Source: Gorsachius magnificus (taxonomy: Eukaryota > Chordata > Aves > Pelecaniformes > Ardeidae). From it: 64,000 nucleotides of DNA. Each line of letters begins with the position of its first letter. The first letter of the stretch is position 1. Under the pieces are notes generated by a model, which was not told the DNA's origin, ran no database searches, and worked only from the letters and a program-made list of their open reading frames with translations. Below are positions 13,084 through 25,162 of the stretch, piece by piece. A program made the translations under genes and the position numbers. The stretch lies in assembly GCA_034008185.1 (NCBI GenBank), contig CM067081.1:103363265-103427264 (forward strand), given 5' to 3'.

Positions 13084-13637
13084 AGAATCATAGAATCACA
13101 GAATCGTTTAGGTTGGAAAAGCCCTTTAAGATCATCAAGTCCAACCATTAACCTAACCCTGCCATCCCACCACTAAACCATGGCCCTAAGCACCTTGTCT
13201 ACACGTCTTTTAAATACCTCCAGGGATGGGGACTCAACCACTTCCCTGGACAGCCCATTCCAGTGCCTGATAACTCCTTCCGTGAAGAAATTTTTCCTCA
13301 TACCCAATCTAAACCTGCCCTGGTGCAACTTGAGGCCATTTCCTCTCGTCCTATCACCCATGATCAGGGAGAAGAGACCGACCCCCACCTGGCTACAGCC
13401 TCCTGTCAGGCAGTTGTAGAGGGCGAGAAGGTCTCCCCTCGGCCTCCTCTTCTCCAGGCTGAACAACCCCAGTTCCCTCAGCCGCTCCTCATCAGACTTG
13501 TGCTCCAGACCCCTCACCAGCTTCATTGCCCTTCTCTGGACATGCTCCAGGACCTTAATGTCCTTCTTGGAGTGAGGGGCCCAAAACTGAACACAGTATT
13601 CAAGGTACAGCCTTACCAGTGCTGAGCACAGGGGCAA
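13084..13637 (-). mobile_element. CR1 LINE, 5'-truncated (copy 1)
   Basis: This is the 3' end of a chicken-repeat-1 non-LTR retrotransposon inserted on the minus strand. Its octamer-like tail (AGAATCATAGAATCACAG on the plus strand) is at 13084. Minus-strand bases 13637-13173 keep an uninterrupted 154-codon frame for the C-terminal end of CR1 ORF2. Hallmark segments are [26 protein letters not shown] and [19 protein letters not shown]. Only the region downstream of the reverse transcriptase core is present, so the copy is dead on arrival. The still-open frame suggests a moderately young insertion. Copy 2 at 15 kb shares its last 60-odd codons almost exactly, so both belong to one subfamily. 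Confidence 0.96.
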
Positions 13638-14989
13638 TAGTTTTTAAAATACACAAGGGAGTATCATGTATATAATGTATGACCTAAATTGTTAAAAGTG
13701 TTAGGAACTGTGTTTCAATAGCTCTAAGATCTTAGGAAATCCATTTCCTAGAAGCAGAAGAAAATAAATCTTTCCCCTGACTTATTCCATCGTGTACCTC
13801 TGCCTGTCACTGAAACACTGCCTGTGCTGCCTTGGCTTGAATATTGTAGGTGGTAAATTTCTTGCAGCACCTTGAATCCTGTTTAAAGTTCCTCAGTGGG
13901 TATAGAAAGGTTCCTTATTGATTTATGCAAAGCAAACATACTACCTTGTGTCAGAATAATTTGGGAGATTATTCTCATTTTAAAAATATTTCTTTTCAAA
14001 GTTGAGAAGTTTAATTGTAGCCTCAAGCATAACAGTTGTGGAAAAGCCTGAGGCTGAAACTGTACTGCCTTTGGATTTTGGATAGTGTATTTTATACACA
14101 TGGTATTTTCCTTTCACTGAGCTGGAGAGTTAAGGTTATGCAAGTCTATTTTGGAATCAAATAAAACATTTTGCTTTTACAGCTTGACAGTTTATGGGTA
14201 TTTAGTTAAATGCATAGGCAGCACTTCAGATTAATACCTTTATTATCAGCCCGAATATTTTACCTTTGAAAAGTAATCTGGCTGAAAGAGCTGGACGAGT
14301 TTCTGTCGGAGAGGTCTCTCTGGTCACTGGCTAGACTCTATTTAGAGAAGTCGAGGAGCTTTTTTTCAGTGAGGACAGGATAACCTCACCCCTCTGACGT
14401 GTATTTATTCCCCCCATAAAACAGATCCTAATCTTCAGGGCCCTGAACACTGCTAAGCACATAATGGCCGCTCTCATTGCCCACAAAGTCACCACTCTCT
14501 GCACTTCCAATTTGAACTTTACAAAGTGTCACAGCACAGCAACTCATAAACCCCAGTTTTAGTAAAATATGGGGTGGGAGGGGGGTAAGCCTCAAGCGCC
14601 CACCACGCTATTGCACCTGGGCCCTGCCCTGGGCTTTGTTGCAGGGAAGGTGCTCCCCAGCGGAGACAAGGACACTGGATGGGCCCCGGGCATGGGGGCC
14701 AGCACTGCGCCAGGATGTGGTGGGATGCCTGGGTGTCTGCACAGTCACTTGCCCTGCTTGCTGTTTTGTGGGTGATCAGATTTGGCCTTTTGTGCTGCCA
14801 CCCGTGCCACAGCTGGTGCCACAGCCCTTTCCTGACATGGCTGCTGGGATGGCCTGAAGAGGCCTCCACTGCTGTGCTGTGGTGCCTGAGCCTGGCTCCC
14901 TCCCCCCCAGCCTCCCACCGCTGCTGGCTCCATCCGAGCTGAACGTGCTGCCTTGAAACCAGCATGACTTGGTTTGTCTTCAACTGTAG
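13638..14989. other. Spacer between two opposed CR1 copies
   Basis: Unique sequence. The first half is AT-rich, and 14560-14950 is GC-rich with chance frames on both strands. It is the loop of a potential long hairpin formed by the inverted CR1 copies on either side. Confidence 0.5.
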
Positions 14990-15758
14990 GAAAGCGCAGC
15001 TTCACCCCTGGGGTGGGTGAGCTTCCACAGGGGAACCCCATGCACCCCATGCAATGCTACAGGCTTGGGGATGAGTGGCTGGAAAGCTTCTTGGCAGAGA
15101 GGGATCTAGGGGTACTGGTCAACAGCCGGCTGAATATGAGCCAGCAGAGTGCCCAGGTGGCCAATGGCATCCTGGCTTCTATCAGGAATAGTGTGGCCAG
15201 CACTAGGACTAGAGAGGTGATCATGCCCCTGTACTTGGCACTGGTGAGGCTGCACCTCAAATGCTGTGTTCAGTTTTGGGCCCCTCACTCCAAGAAGGAC
15301 ATTGAGGTCCTGGAGCGTGTCCAGAGAAGGGCAATGAAGCTGGTGAGGGGTCTGGAGCACAAGTCTGATGAGGAGCGGCTGAGGGAACTGGGGTTGTTCA
15401 GCCTGGAGGAGGCCGAGGAGAGACCTTCTTGCCCTCTACAGCTGCCTGACAGGAGGCTGTAGCCAGGTGGGGGTCGGTCTCTTCTCCCTGATCATGGGTG
15501 ATAGGATGAGGGGAAATGGCCTCAAGTTGCACCAGGGCAGGTTTAGATTGGGTATGAGGAAAAATTTCTTCACGGAAGGAGTTATCAGGCACTGGAATGG
15601 GCTGTCCAGGGAAGTGGTTGAGTCCCCATCCCTGGAGGTATTTAAAAGACGGGTGGACAAGGTGCTTAGGGCCATGGTTTAGTAGTGGACAGGTACAGTT
15701 GGATTCGATGATCTTAAAGGTCTTTTCCAACCAAATGATTCCATGAATGATTCTATGA
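14990..15758 (+). mobile_element. CR1 LINE, 5'-truncated (copy 2)
   Basis: This plus-strand CR1 fragment reaches further 5' than copy 1. It shows [20 protein letters not shown], then [14 protein letters not shown], then the [19 protein letters not shown] segment of ORF2. The tail variant GATTCTATGA ends at about 15758. Compared with copy 1 it has a 5-nt deletion near 15407 (CTGGAG joined directly to GAGGCC). This splits the ORF2 remnant into two frames, roughly 14974-15462 and 15467-15682. The 5' boundary is approximate, because the sequence before 15050 is a scrambled version of the CR1 consensus. It is a non-functional remnant. Confidence 0.95.
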
Positions 15759-18700
15759 ACTCACATGGTCACTTCAAAGGTGCGTGCCCAGTGTGCTGGA
15801 GGCATCGTTACAGACCACATCATGTCCCTGAAGGACCTAAATAACAGCAACCAGCAGTTACGTAGCTTGCTTGGTGCTGTTTGAAATGAAAATGTTGGCT
15901 TATGCTAGCTGGATTCGTAATAGATTTTTTTTTTTGTTTAATGAAACATTTGTGTCTCCCCTGACAGGGCTCTGGAGCCTGGTCCAAAACAACTCCCTGT
16001 GTCGGGCTCCCGCTCCCTGGGGAAGCCCCTTCCCAGCCACCCGCAGGGACACAGTGGCAGGCAGGCTGCTGTGGCACCATGCTGTGTGCGGCTGGCGTCA
16101 CTGGGCGGGCAGAAAAGGGCTGGGGGCTCGAGCAAAATGTGACAATTCTCGGAAATGTCTCTGCTGAAGCTTTCGCTTTTCCAGGCATTGAACTCATGGA
16201 CGAAAGGCTGGGAGCAGATCACTGCCATTCCTGCCCCACAGTCAAAGGCAGCCTGTGCCTGACCTGCTACAAAAGTGAATCCAGAGCCAATTTTACTCTG
16301 ACCTGCGAGCCAGCTGGCCTTTCCATTTCACAGGAAACCCTGAAATTTAAAAATGAATTTTCATTCCAGGTCAATAGTCAACTTCGAGTTTCATAACTGC
16401 CAGGGAATTTAGGTTGCTTAAAGATCTTTTTCAAGAAAAACTTTGAGTCCATCTATGTAGCACAGTCAACATGATTTTTATCTTTAATTATCAAGAGGAA
16501 TCTCAGATGTATTCATTTAATGATGGGCTGTTTGTTTAAAAAGTCACAGTTCGACTTTTTTAGAATTCTTTGATCACGTTTCCTCTTCATGCAAAAGTCA
16601 TTGCATAGTATTTTAAAACTCTGTGTTGCACCCAGGTGTGTGATTCTCTTCAAATGAGAGCTCATGCATTTCAATGTATAGGTAGCATTTTTGTGTATGG
16701 AAAATCAACTGAATTCCCTACAGAAAGTTTCCAGATTTAACATCTATACTTACTGTCTGTGGAGATAATATGTTGGGAACAGAATATTCTGTAATGCATT
16801 ACAGGGATGTGGTCTTAAGTTCTTACTCAGACAGAACTGCTGCTGATTGCAACCTCTGGCTCTAGGCAAGGAAAGAGTATAACACACAGAAACCGCATTC
16901 TCAAAAATGTGCAAGCAGTTCTACGGGAATTATCGGGATTTACTACAGGCATTTGCTCAAGCTGATAGAGGGCTACATTTTCAACCCCAATTTTAAGTGC
17001 CAAAAATCTTTTGTGTCTACTAATTCACTTTGTATGTACACACCAACATTTTATTGTGTTGTAGTTTCTCCTGCCTGCTATAAATCTCTTTAGAAGGGAT
17101 CGAGTTATACATGCTGAGAATACACAAAGCATATTGAAATCCTGGCCCCGCTAAAATGAGTGGGAGTCTTCCCTTTGGCTTCTGTAAGGCCAAGATTTTA
17201 CCCACAAAGTTTTAAGAACAGGAGGATTTCTCTATGCTTAAAAGTGTTTTTCTTCTCCTTACTGGCATTTACAGTAATACTGCATTTTTTGATTTTTTTT
17301 TTTTTTTAACATGCTATTGCATTGCTTCAATAGAAAGAAAAGGCAATGCTCTAAAGTGAAAGAGAACAGAGTGCCTAGTCTGCTAATGAACTGTAATTAT
17401 CCTTTTATTCAATAGGAATTGCACTTAGCCCTGAGCCTAATGGGTTGCTGATTCTGAGAAGCAGGAGGTTCTGGGCAAATTTTGTACATTAGCACATGCA
17501 GTGAGATACCTATATGTACACACAGACACATAAAAAAAGTCTTTCCAGTACCTGTCAACTCATTCACCTGACTTTTAGAGCAGCAGAACAACACTAAAAT
17601 AAAAGTTACAGTAATTTAGATTTCCCATAAATTCCTACCAGCATGCTCATTGTGTATCTCTGTCCATTTTCCCCTGTTTTCCATGCAGATGACTGGACTT
17701 GAAAATTCTTTATGTCAGTCCTCACCTTGGGAAGACATTGAGATAAGTCCTCAGTCACTAGATTAGATGTCTTTGTCATCTGTGTGCAGCTCCAAAACAG
17801 CCAGGAAGACCACTCAACATAATTAATTTCTATGTTATGCTCACCCTGCATTCCTGTTACCTGTCTAAATAATTGTGTTTACTCTAGAAATACATCTTCA
17901 ACAGAAATTCAATTGAATTATTATGTAATTATTCTGTCTGGGTACAAAAGTCTCTGACCCAAGTCAGTCAGTCTTGCAGATTGAATTAGCTGGCTTATCT
18001 CAGATGAAAGGCTGAAACAAGGGCAGATCTGAATTCTGCCCAGCTCAGGAATCCACTGGCTTTGCCATGGTGGTAGAGGCAAGCTCACAACATGCTATTT
18101 GGTCTCCCATTCCCTTTTACAGGCCCAGTTTCCCTGATGGGCCCGAAGGAAATGCAACTTCTTCCCCAGTCGCTAGAGAGCTAGGGTAAAGCCACCCTGC
18201 TCAGTGTGGGACCTAGCGGCTGTGCTCCTGGGGTCTGGTAAGGCCCAGCAGGGACTCATGCACTCGTATTGTGTTGGGGGTACACAACCACACACCAGAG
18301 GAAGGCAGGTCTTTATTTCGGGGAGCACTTAAAACCGATGGATTCTTGGCTGGCTAAGACCCGTGCTGCTTCCACCAGAGCTGAACCTGGCCTTTCCTGT
18401 TTCACATGCCCACATTCCACTGAATCCCTGTTCCGCCACTAAAAATCCCTTGCTGCCAATCCCGATAGGTGCCCTGCAGTCCCAGTCATATTCATTTTGG
18501 TGTTAGTCCATCTGTAACTATTGCGCTAGACCAAAAGCAATATTTCTATGACCACAAGTGGCCTCAGGAGTAATTTTTCTTGGAGGCAGTGGCACTATCA
18601 GCTCCTTTCAAAGAGATCTCTATAGACCTCATTCCTCATAAAGGTGTCTGAAAATATTACCGGGCAGGGATGATCTGGATGGATTTTGGAGAAGGTTTTT

Positions 18701-20062
18701 ATCTACTTCAGACCCTTTGTAAGCATGTCGGCAGAAAGGCCTTGCTGTGTCCGTGAAGAGCAGTCCTTTTTCCTCCCTGTGGGAGAATGCTTTCTTTAAC
18801 AGATAAGACACACATGGACAAAGTGGCATGCTTCTGATTTTATTCCCTTTGTCGTCAAATTAACTCTTGCAGAGAGGCTGCCACGACTTTAAAGGCTAGC
18901 CACTGCGGGGCTGTGGTTTCCCCAGGCTGCGTGCTCTGCAACTGAAGGAACTATTCATTTGCTTGTGATCAGCCCAGCCTAAATGGGAACTTGATTACTT
19001 ATTGAGTTCTTAAAATAACCTTCTTTATTTGCATTCCCACATTGCCTGCAGGGATCATTTCAGCCCATATGCAGCACTGATTGGTTTTAAATTTCCATTT
19101 TGTTTTTAAGAACAAGAGGTCTCACATGCCTAAAGCTATCTCTTTCCTCCCCTTCGTTCATTAAACTGACTGACAACTGACGTGTTTAACTTTGTCAATT
19201 AAAAAAAAAAAATTGTAAAGTTCAGAGCAGGTTTATGCATGGAAAGACTCTCCTTTCCTCAGAGAGCCAGCTGGACCCACGCCATGTCAAAAACTTCCTC
19301 TAAGACAGACATAACTCAAAAGGAGAGAGGAATTTTACAATGACCCCTTCTGCAGTAAAAGCAGCTTCAGAGCACCGCCGGCTCTGCCAGTGTGCTGAGC
19401 TGGACTCTGCAAGGTCACAGCTGCAACGCGCTGGAAATGACTTCCATGGGGGCATTTCTAGATGCGTATAGGGGTGGATGCAGCTGTTGAGAGGATGGAG
19501 AGCAGGGGTGCTCAGGAGTTACGTGGCCACTACTGCATCGCGCGGGTGAGAGCATACATGGGCCAGCAGACGTGGCTAATGGGATGGGGCCATCCTGTTC
19601 AGTTCATCTACCCCTGCTTGACTTTGTAGACTCCTTTTCTCCCCTGCGAGTGCATGTAGCAATGATCTGCTGAACTGAGGACATGAGCCTGGATTTCATC
19701 CCTGCTCCCAGCATTGCCTGATGTGCAGCTGCAGCCTACCATGAGGCATTTATGCTGCATGCAGGTTTGCTCCAGAGACCACCAGAGTCAACAGGAGACT
19801 TTCCAGCAATGTCTATGAGCTTTTAATCAGCCACAGAGTGAAAAGCAGAACTCATGACCTGAGGGTGCTGCAGTGCCATTGTCTCTGCCAGCGACAGCTA
19901 AGTCAGCGCAGAAAAACGTAACCTCATTGCCTTACTCCAGTGGGTAACTCAGTGCAGAACAGTGAAAGAGGAGGCCACAGCTTTGTGCAGGACATCTAAA
20001 CAGCGCATTCTGTGCATTACCTGGGTCTTAAAGCACAGCTGTGTCCGAACCATAATGCTGGT
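15759..20062. other. Unique non-coding sequence
   Basis: No repeat families or genes are recognised. Notable items are an overlapping double palindrome at 16779-16804, a poly-T run near 17290-17308 and a poly-A run near 19201-19212. The 125-codon frame on the minus strand at 15820-16197 has no recognisable features. Confidence 0.5.
16779..16804. promoter_or_regulatory. Overlapping perfect palindromes with HSE-like core
   Basis: ACAGAATATTCTGT (16779-16792) and CTGTAATGCATTACAG (16789-16804) are both perfect palindromes and share CTGT. The inner AGAATATTCT matches the two-unit heat-shock element pattern nGAAnnTTCn. That match is established motif knowledge; binding here is inference, and three contiguous units would normally be wanted for strong HSF binding. 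Confidence 0.3.
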
Positions 20063-20109
20063 TAAGCAAAGAACAAATCCTGCCAGCTAAGCAAAGAACA
20101 AATCCTGCC
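20063..20109. repeat. 25-bp-period tandem duplication
   Basis: The 22-bp unit TAAGCAAAGAACAAATCCTG plus CC occurs at 20063-20084 and again, identically, at 20088-20109, separated by AGC. Perfect identity points to a recent duplication, probably polymerase slippage. Confidence 0.9.
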
Positions 20110-23100
20110 TCTGAATGACCTCCTCAGACTGGTATTTGAATCACACTGGGGCAAAAAATGCCAGTTTAAATTTGCAGGGGAAAATGAAAATAAAAGTGTG
20201 ATGTAATGTACATGCTGACTGGACTTCTCCTTGCGTTTTCATCGCAGGACTCACCAGCTCAGTGCAACAGACAGCCTTGCAGGGCCTGGGGAGGCTGTGT
20301 GCTGCACATGCTATGGGACCTAGCTTGGCAAAAACAGCAGCATATGGAGACAGATTTTCTTGGCTGCACCTCCACTCTATTCAGCTCAACACTTGATTAT
20401 GGTTGTTCTACCTTTAGTGTGTTACCGTTTCACGATGCTCCCTGTCACAGCCAGTTTTGGACCTCGATGTGTAGGCGCTCTATGTAACATCTGTGCTAGT
20501 CCTGCAGAGAGCCCATAGTTATTCTCCTCTGACTCACTTTCCAAGCCTCATTGCTTGTGAGCAGCAAATGAGGTGGAATCCCAGATTTCTTGGTCACTTT
20601 AAATGGGCAATGTTCTGCTAGGCGGCAGAATCCTAGCAACTTTGGGATGAAGCAACACGAAGCAGGATACACAGTGTACTCTTAGACATGGCATGTGGGA
20701 ACAGCTGATATCGCTGTCCCCAGCATGGGATTTATTCACCCACACTGGGTGCAAAGCACTCGGAGAAATCCACTGTAAACAACCACTGAGGCTCAAAGAT
20801 AATGAAAGCATGGATCTTTAGCTCATGAAGGACGGTATGTCCTTGTCTCTCTCATGGTAAAAAAGGGCAGAGCAGGGAGTAAGCCAGCCAGCTTCCCTCC
20901 AAGGTACAGGACCGTGGCAACCAGGGAGACCCAGAGGTGTTGAAGGCTGTGGTGGTAGCTACACAGCCCTTGTTGCCAGGTGAAAAGGAGATCGAGTCCT
21001 GGGGTGACCAGGAACAGCATGGTGCCCAAAGCTCTGATTTTAGGAAGGCCAGGGTCACCACAGGACTTAGAGGTCCCAGCTGCTCCAAATTGCATCCAGC
21101 TGGAGTTTAGCAAACAAATACGACAGAACAGAACATGCACATTTGCAAAGTATTCAGTGGCATCCTCAGTGCAGGACTTGACTTTGCTTTTGCTTGCCAT
21201 CACAGCTTTGTTTTATAGGGCTCTGAAACATGGGTGTGGGTTGCTTTTGAGGGTCCAGCTTCCCTGGTGTTTGAAGTGTTCAAAAACTTCCAGTCTGCAA
21301 GTAGCAGTCCAGTTCCTCCAGTTCATGATGCATTCCTTTTTTCTTCTTCATCGGTGTCCATCTGACTAAGCAGAGGGTCAACTTCCACATGAGGGCTACA
21401 GAAAAGCCTGTGGAGATGACAGAAGAGCATCATTGCTATCCCAACACAGCATCAGTGCAAACGCACAGGGACAGCGCTGTGGACAGGCAGGCTGCTTAAA
21501 GGACACAGGAAGATGTTTTCAGGGGCATAGAAGGCTGTGTGATGTTTGAACTCTTGGAGATTCAGGCAGTGTTGCATAAAAAAGAGCATGGGAAGAGCAA
21601 GAGACTGAGACAAAAGATCCAGTTCCTATTATTTCTGGTCGTAGAGGAGTGAGAGGAGCTGGTTGGCCTTGCTTCTACAGAAGTATGCTCAGAACCACAG
21701 AAGAGGAAAGGACTTTGAGGCCCCCAAGCGAGAGACAATGTGGCGGGTGCAGCGAAGGAGATTTCCCTTGCGGTGCTTTGGCCATGCCCCGCACAAGCTG
21801 TTTGCCCTGGACTTTGGTGGGAGTTTCCACTGCTGAAGTGTAGAAACTAGTGAAGTCTGGTTCAGCATCAAGTAGTTGGCTTTGAACCCACTGATGTTTT
21901 GCAGTGATACCATTTCTTCTCCAGATCGGCTTCCAGGATTGCGTTGCTATTGCTCCTGAGAATGTTATTTTCCCCAAAACTAACAGCAGGGGTCAGAATG
22001 GATTTCTTAACATCCAAACCAAGATCCTTAGTTAACTCAAGAAAACCCATCCATTTAAAAATCCCAGTTAATCATATATTTTCAAACAAAACTAGATATT
22101 ATGAGTGTGAACCTGTTCTTTAGTATTGGCTGGAGACAACATTGAGACAATCTATTGTCTCTGATTGGTAGAAACTACCCGAAAGCTGTTCTCCCTCCAT
22201 CTGGGAGAACCCAAATGAGAAATCTGCTTAGACATCTGAAGGGTGCATCCCCAGTGATTTCTTCTTTCCGATGGGAGAACAATTCCTATTCAGATTGGAA
22301 ATTCCTTCTATGAAGAGGAAAGTACTTTTCAGGGTTTTTTTTTTTTGAAACCCACAGCTTCTCTGTATTCCCCACTTCAGCTTGTAACCAATTTACAACT
22401 GAAAGGGCTGAGAGCCAAACCCCAGGTAATTCCACAAGCAATTAAAAACAACTCAATTCCACATGCTAAACGACTTGCAAAAGCGGGTTACTGTAGCTCC
22501 ACTGAGTAGTGCATGTAGATTTTTATGCCCAGGGGAACATCACTGAGGTAATTGCCTTTCCATTTAGAATAAATATGTTTTATTCTTTGCTGCTTAACTT
22601 GGTGTTTTTAAAAGAACCATCTCCATTAACGCGAGAAAAGAGACACTGCTCTTTAGGCAAAAAAAGCCTGAAAGTACTTGTTAAACAGGAATAGAGCATC
22701 TGCCACTAACATTAGCTGTTCTGCAGCTGACTTTTTCGGAGGTTTTTTCCAATCTAAGCAGAGCTCACCTGCATAATTTCAAGACTCCGTGCACACTCCA
22801 GCATCTGACAGTATTAGACTAAATATCTTATTTTTCATTCACCTAGCTCTGCTAAGTTCCTCTTCACAATTTTTCCACTTAAATCGTCATTCACAATCAT
22901 GACTAACACTAAGTCATTTTTGTCGCCTGCATATGTTGCCATTTTACAGTTTGCCAGGAGTTTTTAGTCATTCATAATATTGGTTTGATTTGAATGAAGT
23001 CTTTCTGAATGTGCATGTTTAAGCAACCTCCTTCACTTCCAATTGTTGAAAGAACAGATTGAAAGAACTATCTATACGTTACCAGGCATCGCCTTGCAAA

Positions 23101-23564
23101 ACGAAAACATATATACAAAGGGATGATGGGATGCAAGGAGGAAAAAAGGAAGGTGAAGGCTTAGGTGTCTCTAAAAGGGGAATAGCAGAAAGATGGAAAG
23201 AATTTAAAGAGAAGGCAGTAAAAAAAACACCAGATGCAGCTTGACTTAGCACTGGGGATACGCTAGCTAGAAACTCCTCTGGGGATATTTTTGATCTGAG
23301 AGCTGGCTGCGAGGAGCCTGAGAACTGTAAGCAAAGAAGTTGGCTTCTGCTGTAGGGTTTCTACATGGTTCAGTGCAACAGGGTTTTGTCCATCTTTTGT
23401 AAACAAGCAGGTTTCTGTCACAGATCCCCAATTCCACCACCTGCTTCTCCTCCTAATAGAAACAGCCAAAGGGGCCCTGCTTGGCGGCTGATGGCTCGGA
23501 TCAGAAGGGCTAATGAAATACCGAGCAAATTCTGGTCTTGCTGTGAGAACTGTCATGAGCTCAC
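20110..23564. other. Unique non-coding sequence
   Basis: No recognisable repeat or gene. A pair of opposed GC-rich frames at 20823-21369 (126 and 129 codons) overlaps on both strands without domain signals and is treated as chance. A poly-T run lies near 22336-22347. Confidence 0.5.
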
Positions 23565-24535
23565 CGAGGACAGGGCTGGAAGGGACCTCAAGAGGTCAAT
23601 CTCACAGCTTAAATGCAGTATCAGTTGTACTTAACCCCTCCTGGCAGATGTACTTCAGCTTGTGCTCAAAAACTTTCCCTGCTGAAGCTTCCCCAGTTTC
23701 CCAAGGCAAGCTGGTCCAGAGCTTTGTCCAAAGTTCATTTGAAAGCTTTCCTCACAACTAACCTAAATCTCCCCTTGTGGCCATTAATTCTTCCTCTGTG
23801 CCCTGAGCACATGAAAGAAGAGTTTATTCTTTCCTCTGTACAGCTACCTTTTATGTATTTGAAGATTGCTGGCATCTTTCCCTTCATTTTTCTTTTCTTT
23901 AGCCTAAACATTTTCATTTCCTTCAATGTTTCCTCAGAGGTCTTGTTTCTTAGACCTGGTTCTCATTGCTCTCCTCTGAAACATTCTCCAGCTCACACCC
24001 TTCTTTCAGAATGTCCCTAAAACTAGGCAGAGCAGACCAACCAACATCTTCACAACTAGACTCAACAGAGTGAAAGGATTATTTTTGCTCATCTTATGCA
24101 TGTGATTCCTGTCCATACCTCTCACCACTGGGTGCTTTCTTCTCAGCAGTTTGTCGCTGCTGATCCAAGTTCATCCCATAATCACTCAACCACCCAACCT
24201 TTTTCTGCAAAACTGCTCCGCAGCTTGATGTTCTGTCCTGTATTTGTGCAGATGGTCCCTATGGATGCACAGAGCAGCGTGCTTGTCCCTACTGGGTCAC
24301 AATTAATATTTTTCCAGAGTTGGTCCCCAGCTGGACAAGAGTAATCTGAATTCTGTGCCAGTCCTCGAGCTGGCTTACAGTCCTACACAGCTTCATAGTA
24401 TCTGCATAATCATCAGGTGTCTTATCTATCTCATCAGCCATTAATTAAATTAGTGAGTAGCATTGGCTCCAGGAGAGGTCCCTGGGGAACCCAGCTCAGT
24501 ACAGTCTCCCAGGTTGATAGTGAATGAGTGAGAAA
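23565..24535 (-). mobile_element. Old diverged CR1/L3-like LINE fragment
   Basis: On the plus strand the stretch opens with GGCTGGAAGGGACCTCAAGA, the 3' terminal signature of ancient CR1/L3 elements in antisense. It continues with recognisable antisense ORF2 segments: CCTAAATCTCCCCTTGTGGC, TATGTATTTGAAGATTGCTG, and near 24460-24495 GGTCCCTGGGGAACCC. Their order and spacing match a collinear CR1 ORF2 3' half. Frames are broken throughout and divergence is high, so the insertion is much older than the copies at 13-15 kb. The right boundary is approximate. Confidence 0.8.
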
Positions 24536-24559
24536 TATTATCACACTATCTTCCCCTTC

Positions 24560-25160
24560 CTTCTTTTTAGTGCTGCGGGAAGATGACAAGGCCACTGGCT
24601 GAGCTTTGGCCTGAAGTTAAGCTAACTGAACGGGTGTGCGAAACTGCTGGACAGGACATGAGAAATTGCCAGACCTGAGTGATAACAATGTGAGAAGCTG
24701 ACAGGTCACAGATAGCCCCGTAAGGGTGGCTGGATTTTGCAGGTGTTTAAGGAGGTGTTAAGTGAGCAATGGCCAGAATTCACAGATAACTGTAGGGAAG
24801 CACCGAGGAAGCTTTTGGCCAGTGGGACCTTGCAAGGCCAACAGCACGTAGATTACCATATCCAGGAACACCATAGAAGGACAATAGGTACGAGGATCAG
24901 AAATACCAAATTTGGTACAGATGTAACAAAACTGGGAAAAATGAAGAAAAAGTAATCGAGGGTGGGTTGTTTAGTTGGCAGAAGTGTGGGGTGGAGAAAG
25001 GAAGGAACAAAGCACAGCAAAAAAGGATTAATACAGGGGAAAAGGGAGAACAAGATGCGTGAATCATGCGATCAGGACTGCATGCCAGGCAGTCCTGAGC
25101 TTGATTACAGCTCATGCAGGGGGTTTCGACCCAGACTGGTTAACTCAGGGGTGGTATCAG
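24560..25160. other. Unclassified sequence, possibly retroelement-derived
   Basis: The composition changes abruptly to purine-rich after the old LINE. Phrases such as GGAAGATGACAAGGCCACTG resemble LTR-type repeats, but I could not fix ends or a target duplication. A repeat-library search is the deciding test. Confidence 0.25.
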
Positions 25161-25162
25161 GT

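Noticed and set aside
13173..13637. Intact 154-codon frame as a host gene
   Set aside because: It is the C-terminal part of CR1 ORF2 inside a 5'-truncated LINE. The same protein segment recurs at 15 and 54 kb.
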